A DNA stretch of 64,000 nucleotides from Temnopleurus reevesii. Taxonomy: Eukaryota > Echinodermata > Echinoidea > Temnopleuroida > Temnopleuridae. This document shows, piece after piece, positions 63,462 through 64,000 of this stretch. Position 1 is the stretch's first letter; each line of letters begins with the position of its first letter. A program made the position numbers and the translations under genes. The notes under the pieces are model-generated. The model did no database searches, was not told the origin of the DNA, and was given only the letters and a program-made list of their open reading frames with translations. Location of the stretch: NCBI GenBank assembly GCA_036244855.1, contig BQKZ01001290.1, forward strand, positions 3,687 to 67,686, read 5' to 3'.

Positions 63462-63712
63462 TCACCATGGAATATTGCAAATTGAGCTAATATTGATCGC
63501 ATCAATTTTTCCTCTCTCTCGGCTAACCCGGCTCCTTACGACATGATGGGAACAAGCTGATAGAGAATGCATCTAACAGCTGCTGAGGCTTAATAAAGCC
63601 AATAAGCTCTTAATTGATTTTGGATTGCATTAATTGGCTGTAAGAGGGCGACGTAACACTGCGAAGGCAGCTGATGACGTGTTGAAAATCAATCAAACAC
63701 AAACTAGATGGT
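63462..63712. promoter_or_regulatory. Candidate enhancer: homeodomain, E-box and PBX/HOX-like motifs
   Basis: Within about 240 bp there are CTTAATTGATT (63608-63618), ATTAATTGG (63629-63637), CAGCTG in AACAGCTGCTGA (about 63576-63587), an inverted repeat GGCTT-AATA-AAGCC (about 63588-63601) and AAATCAATCAA (about 63686-63696). The density of such motifs in an otherwise plain AT-rich intron suggests a regulatory module. This is inference from motifs only. Confidence 0.35.
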
Positions 63713-64000
63713 GAAGTGGGATGTTTGTCATTGTACCGTGTACCTACGTGTGTCTATAGATGATGTGTAGTTCGCAAAAGGACAAGGATGACATATGCAA
63801 TGAGCAAATGGAGCTTTTAAAGTGCTGATATCATATTTGCCTGTTATACGAGATGGTGGTCCTAAACAAAATTGCCTGTGCATGTAGCACACCCCAGATT
63901 GCTCAAGTAATGACTGGACTAGGAATACCAGCTACTAGCACTGAGATGGTCACCATGCCATTTTGAAGAAAGAACCAATCTTACCTGCATTTACCTTGTA

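Overview
The window is AT-rich, gene-poor animal genomic DNA. It has long pyrimidine/purine tracts, several degenerate minisatellites, dispersed repeats and two single-base assembly gaps (n at 16119 and 17564). Composition and repeat style suggest a marine invertebrate deuterostome, most likely a sea urchin. That is an inference, because no diagnostic gene fixes the species.

Only one piece of coding sequence is recognised with confidence: a 49-nt internal exon at 47310-47358 (+). It encodes VEEAVLMFDRQTARHR plus the first base of a Gly codon and matches the second RRM of the RNA-binding protein Musashi (human VEDAMLMFDKTTNRHRG). It is flanked by a good acceptor (TGATTACAG) and donor (GTAAGA). 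I found neither the preceding RRM2 exon (KIFVGGLS...) nor the following one (FGFVTFE...). The rest of the window is therefore best read as the introns on either side: at least 47.3 kb upstream and at least 16.6 kb downstream.

The most interesting signal is inside the upstream intron. At 10976/10977, 23278/23279 and 36552/36553 a 3' splice site abuts a 5' splice site (AG|GTAAGT, AG|GTAAGC, AG|GTAAAG), each after an unusually long stretch with no AG (118, 121 and 84 nt). The first two share one layout: branchpoint-like motif, pyrimidine tract, no AG, then AG|GTAAG. This is the signature of recursive splicing (ratchet points, zero-length exons). The steps to the real exon would be about 12.3, 13.3 and 10.8 kb, which is notably even.

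The non-coding sequence also carries near-perfect RFX-type X-box palindromes (GTTNCCATGGNAAC) at 4149, 31355 and 40832. One-mismatch versions lie at 25778, 62877 and 62977. A GC-richer block at 54.9-55.3 kb has paired AAATCAATGCC / TAATTAGCCAT boxes, and a homeodomain/E-box cluster lies at 63.46-63.71 kb. All are candidate enhancers.

Repeat layout: a repeat present twice (5997-7690 and 16285-17420), the first copy carrying a ~570-bp MITE-like insertion; an 88-bp minisatellite (20.87-22.02 kb); a ~145-bp minisatellite (33.96-34.88 kb); a ~138-bp minisatellite (44.72-45.43 kb); pyrimidine/purine tracts at 7.56-7.80, 14.8-15.18, 31.56-31.80 and 59.87-60.30 kb. Around 15.66-18.02 kb, two 455-bp near-identical blocks abut the two n gaps and bracket a 1.44-kb contig, which looks like an assembly artefact.
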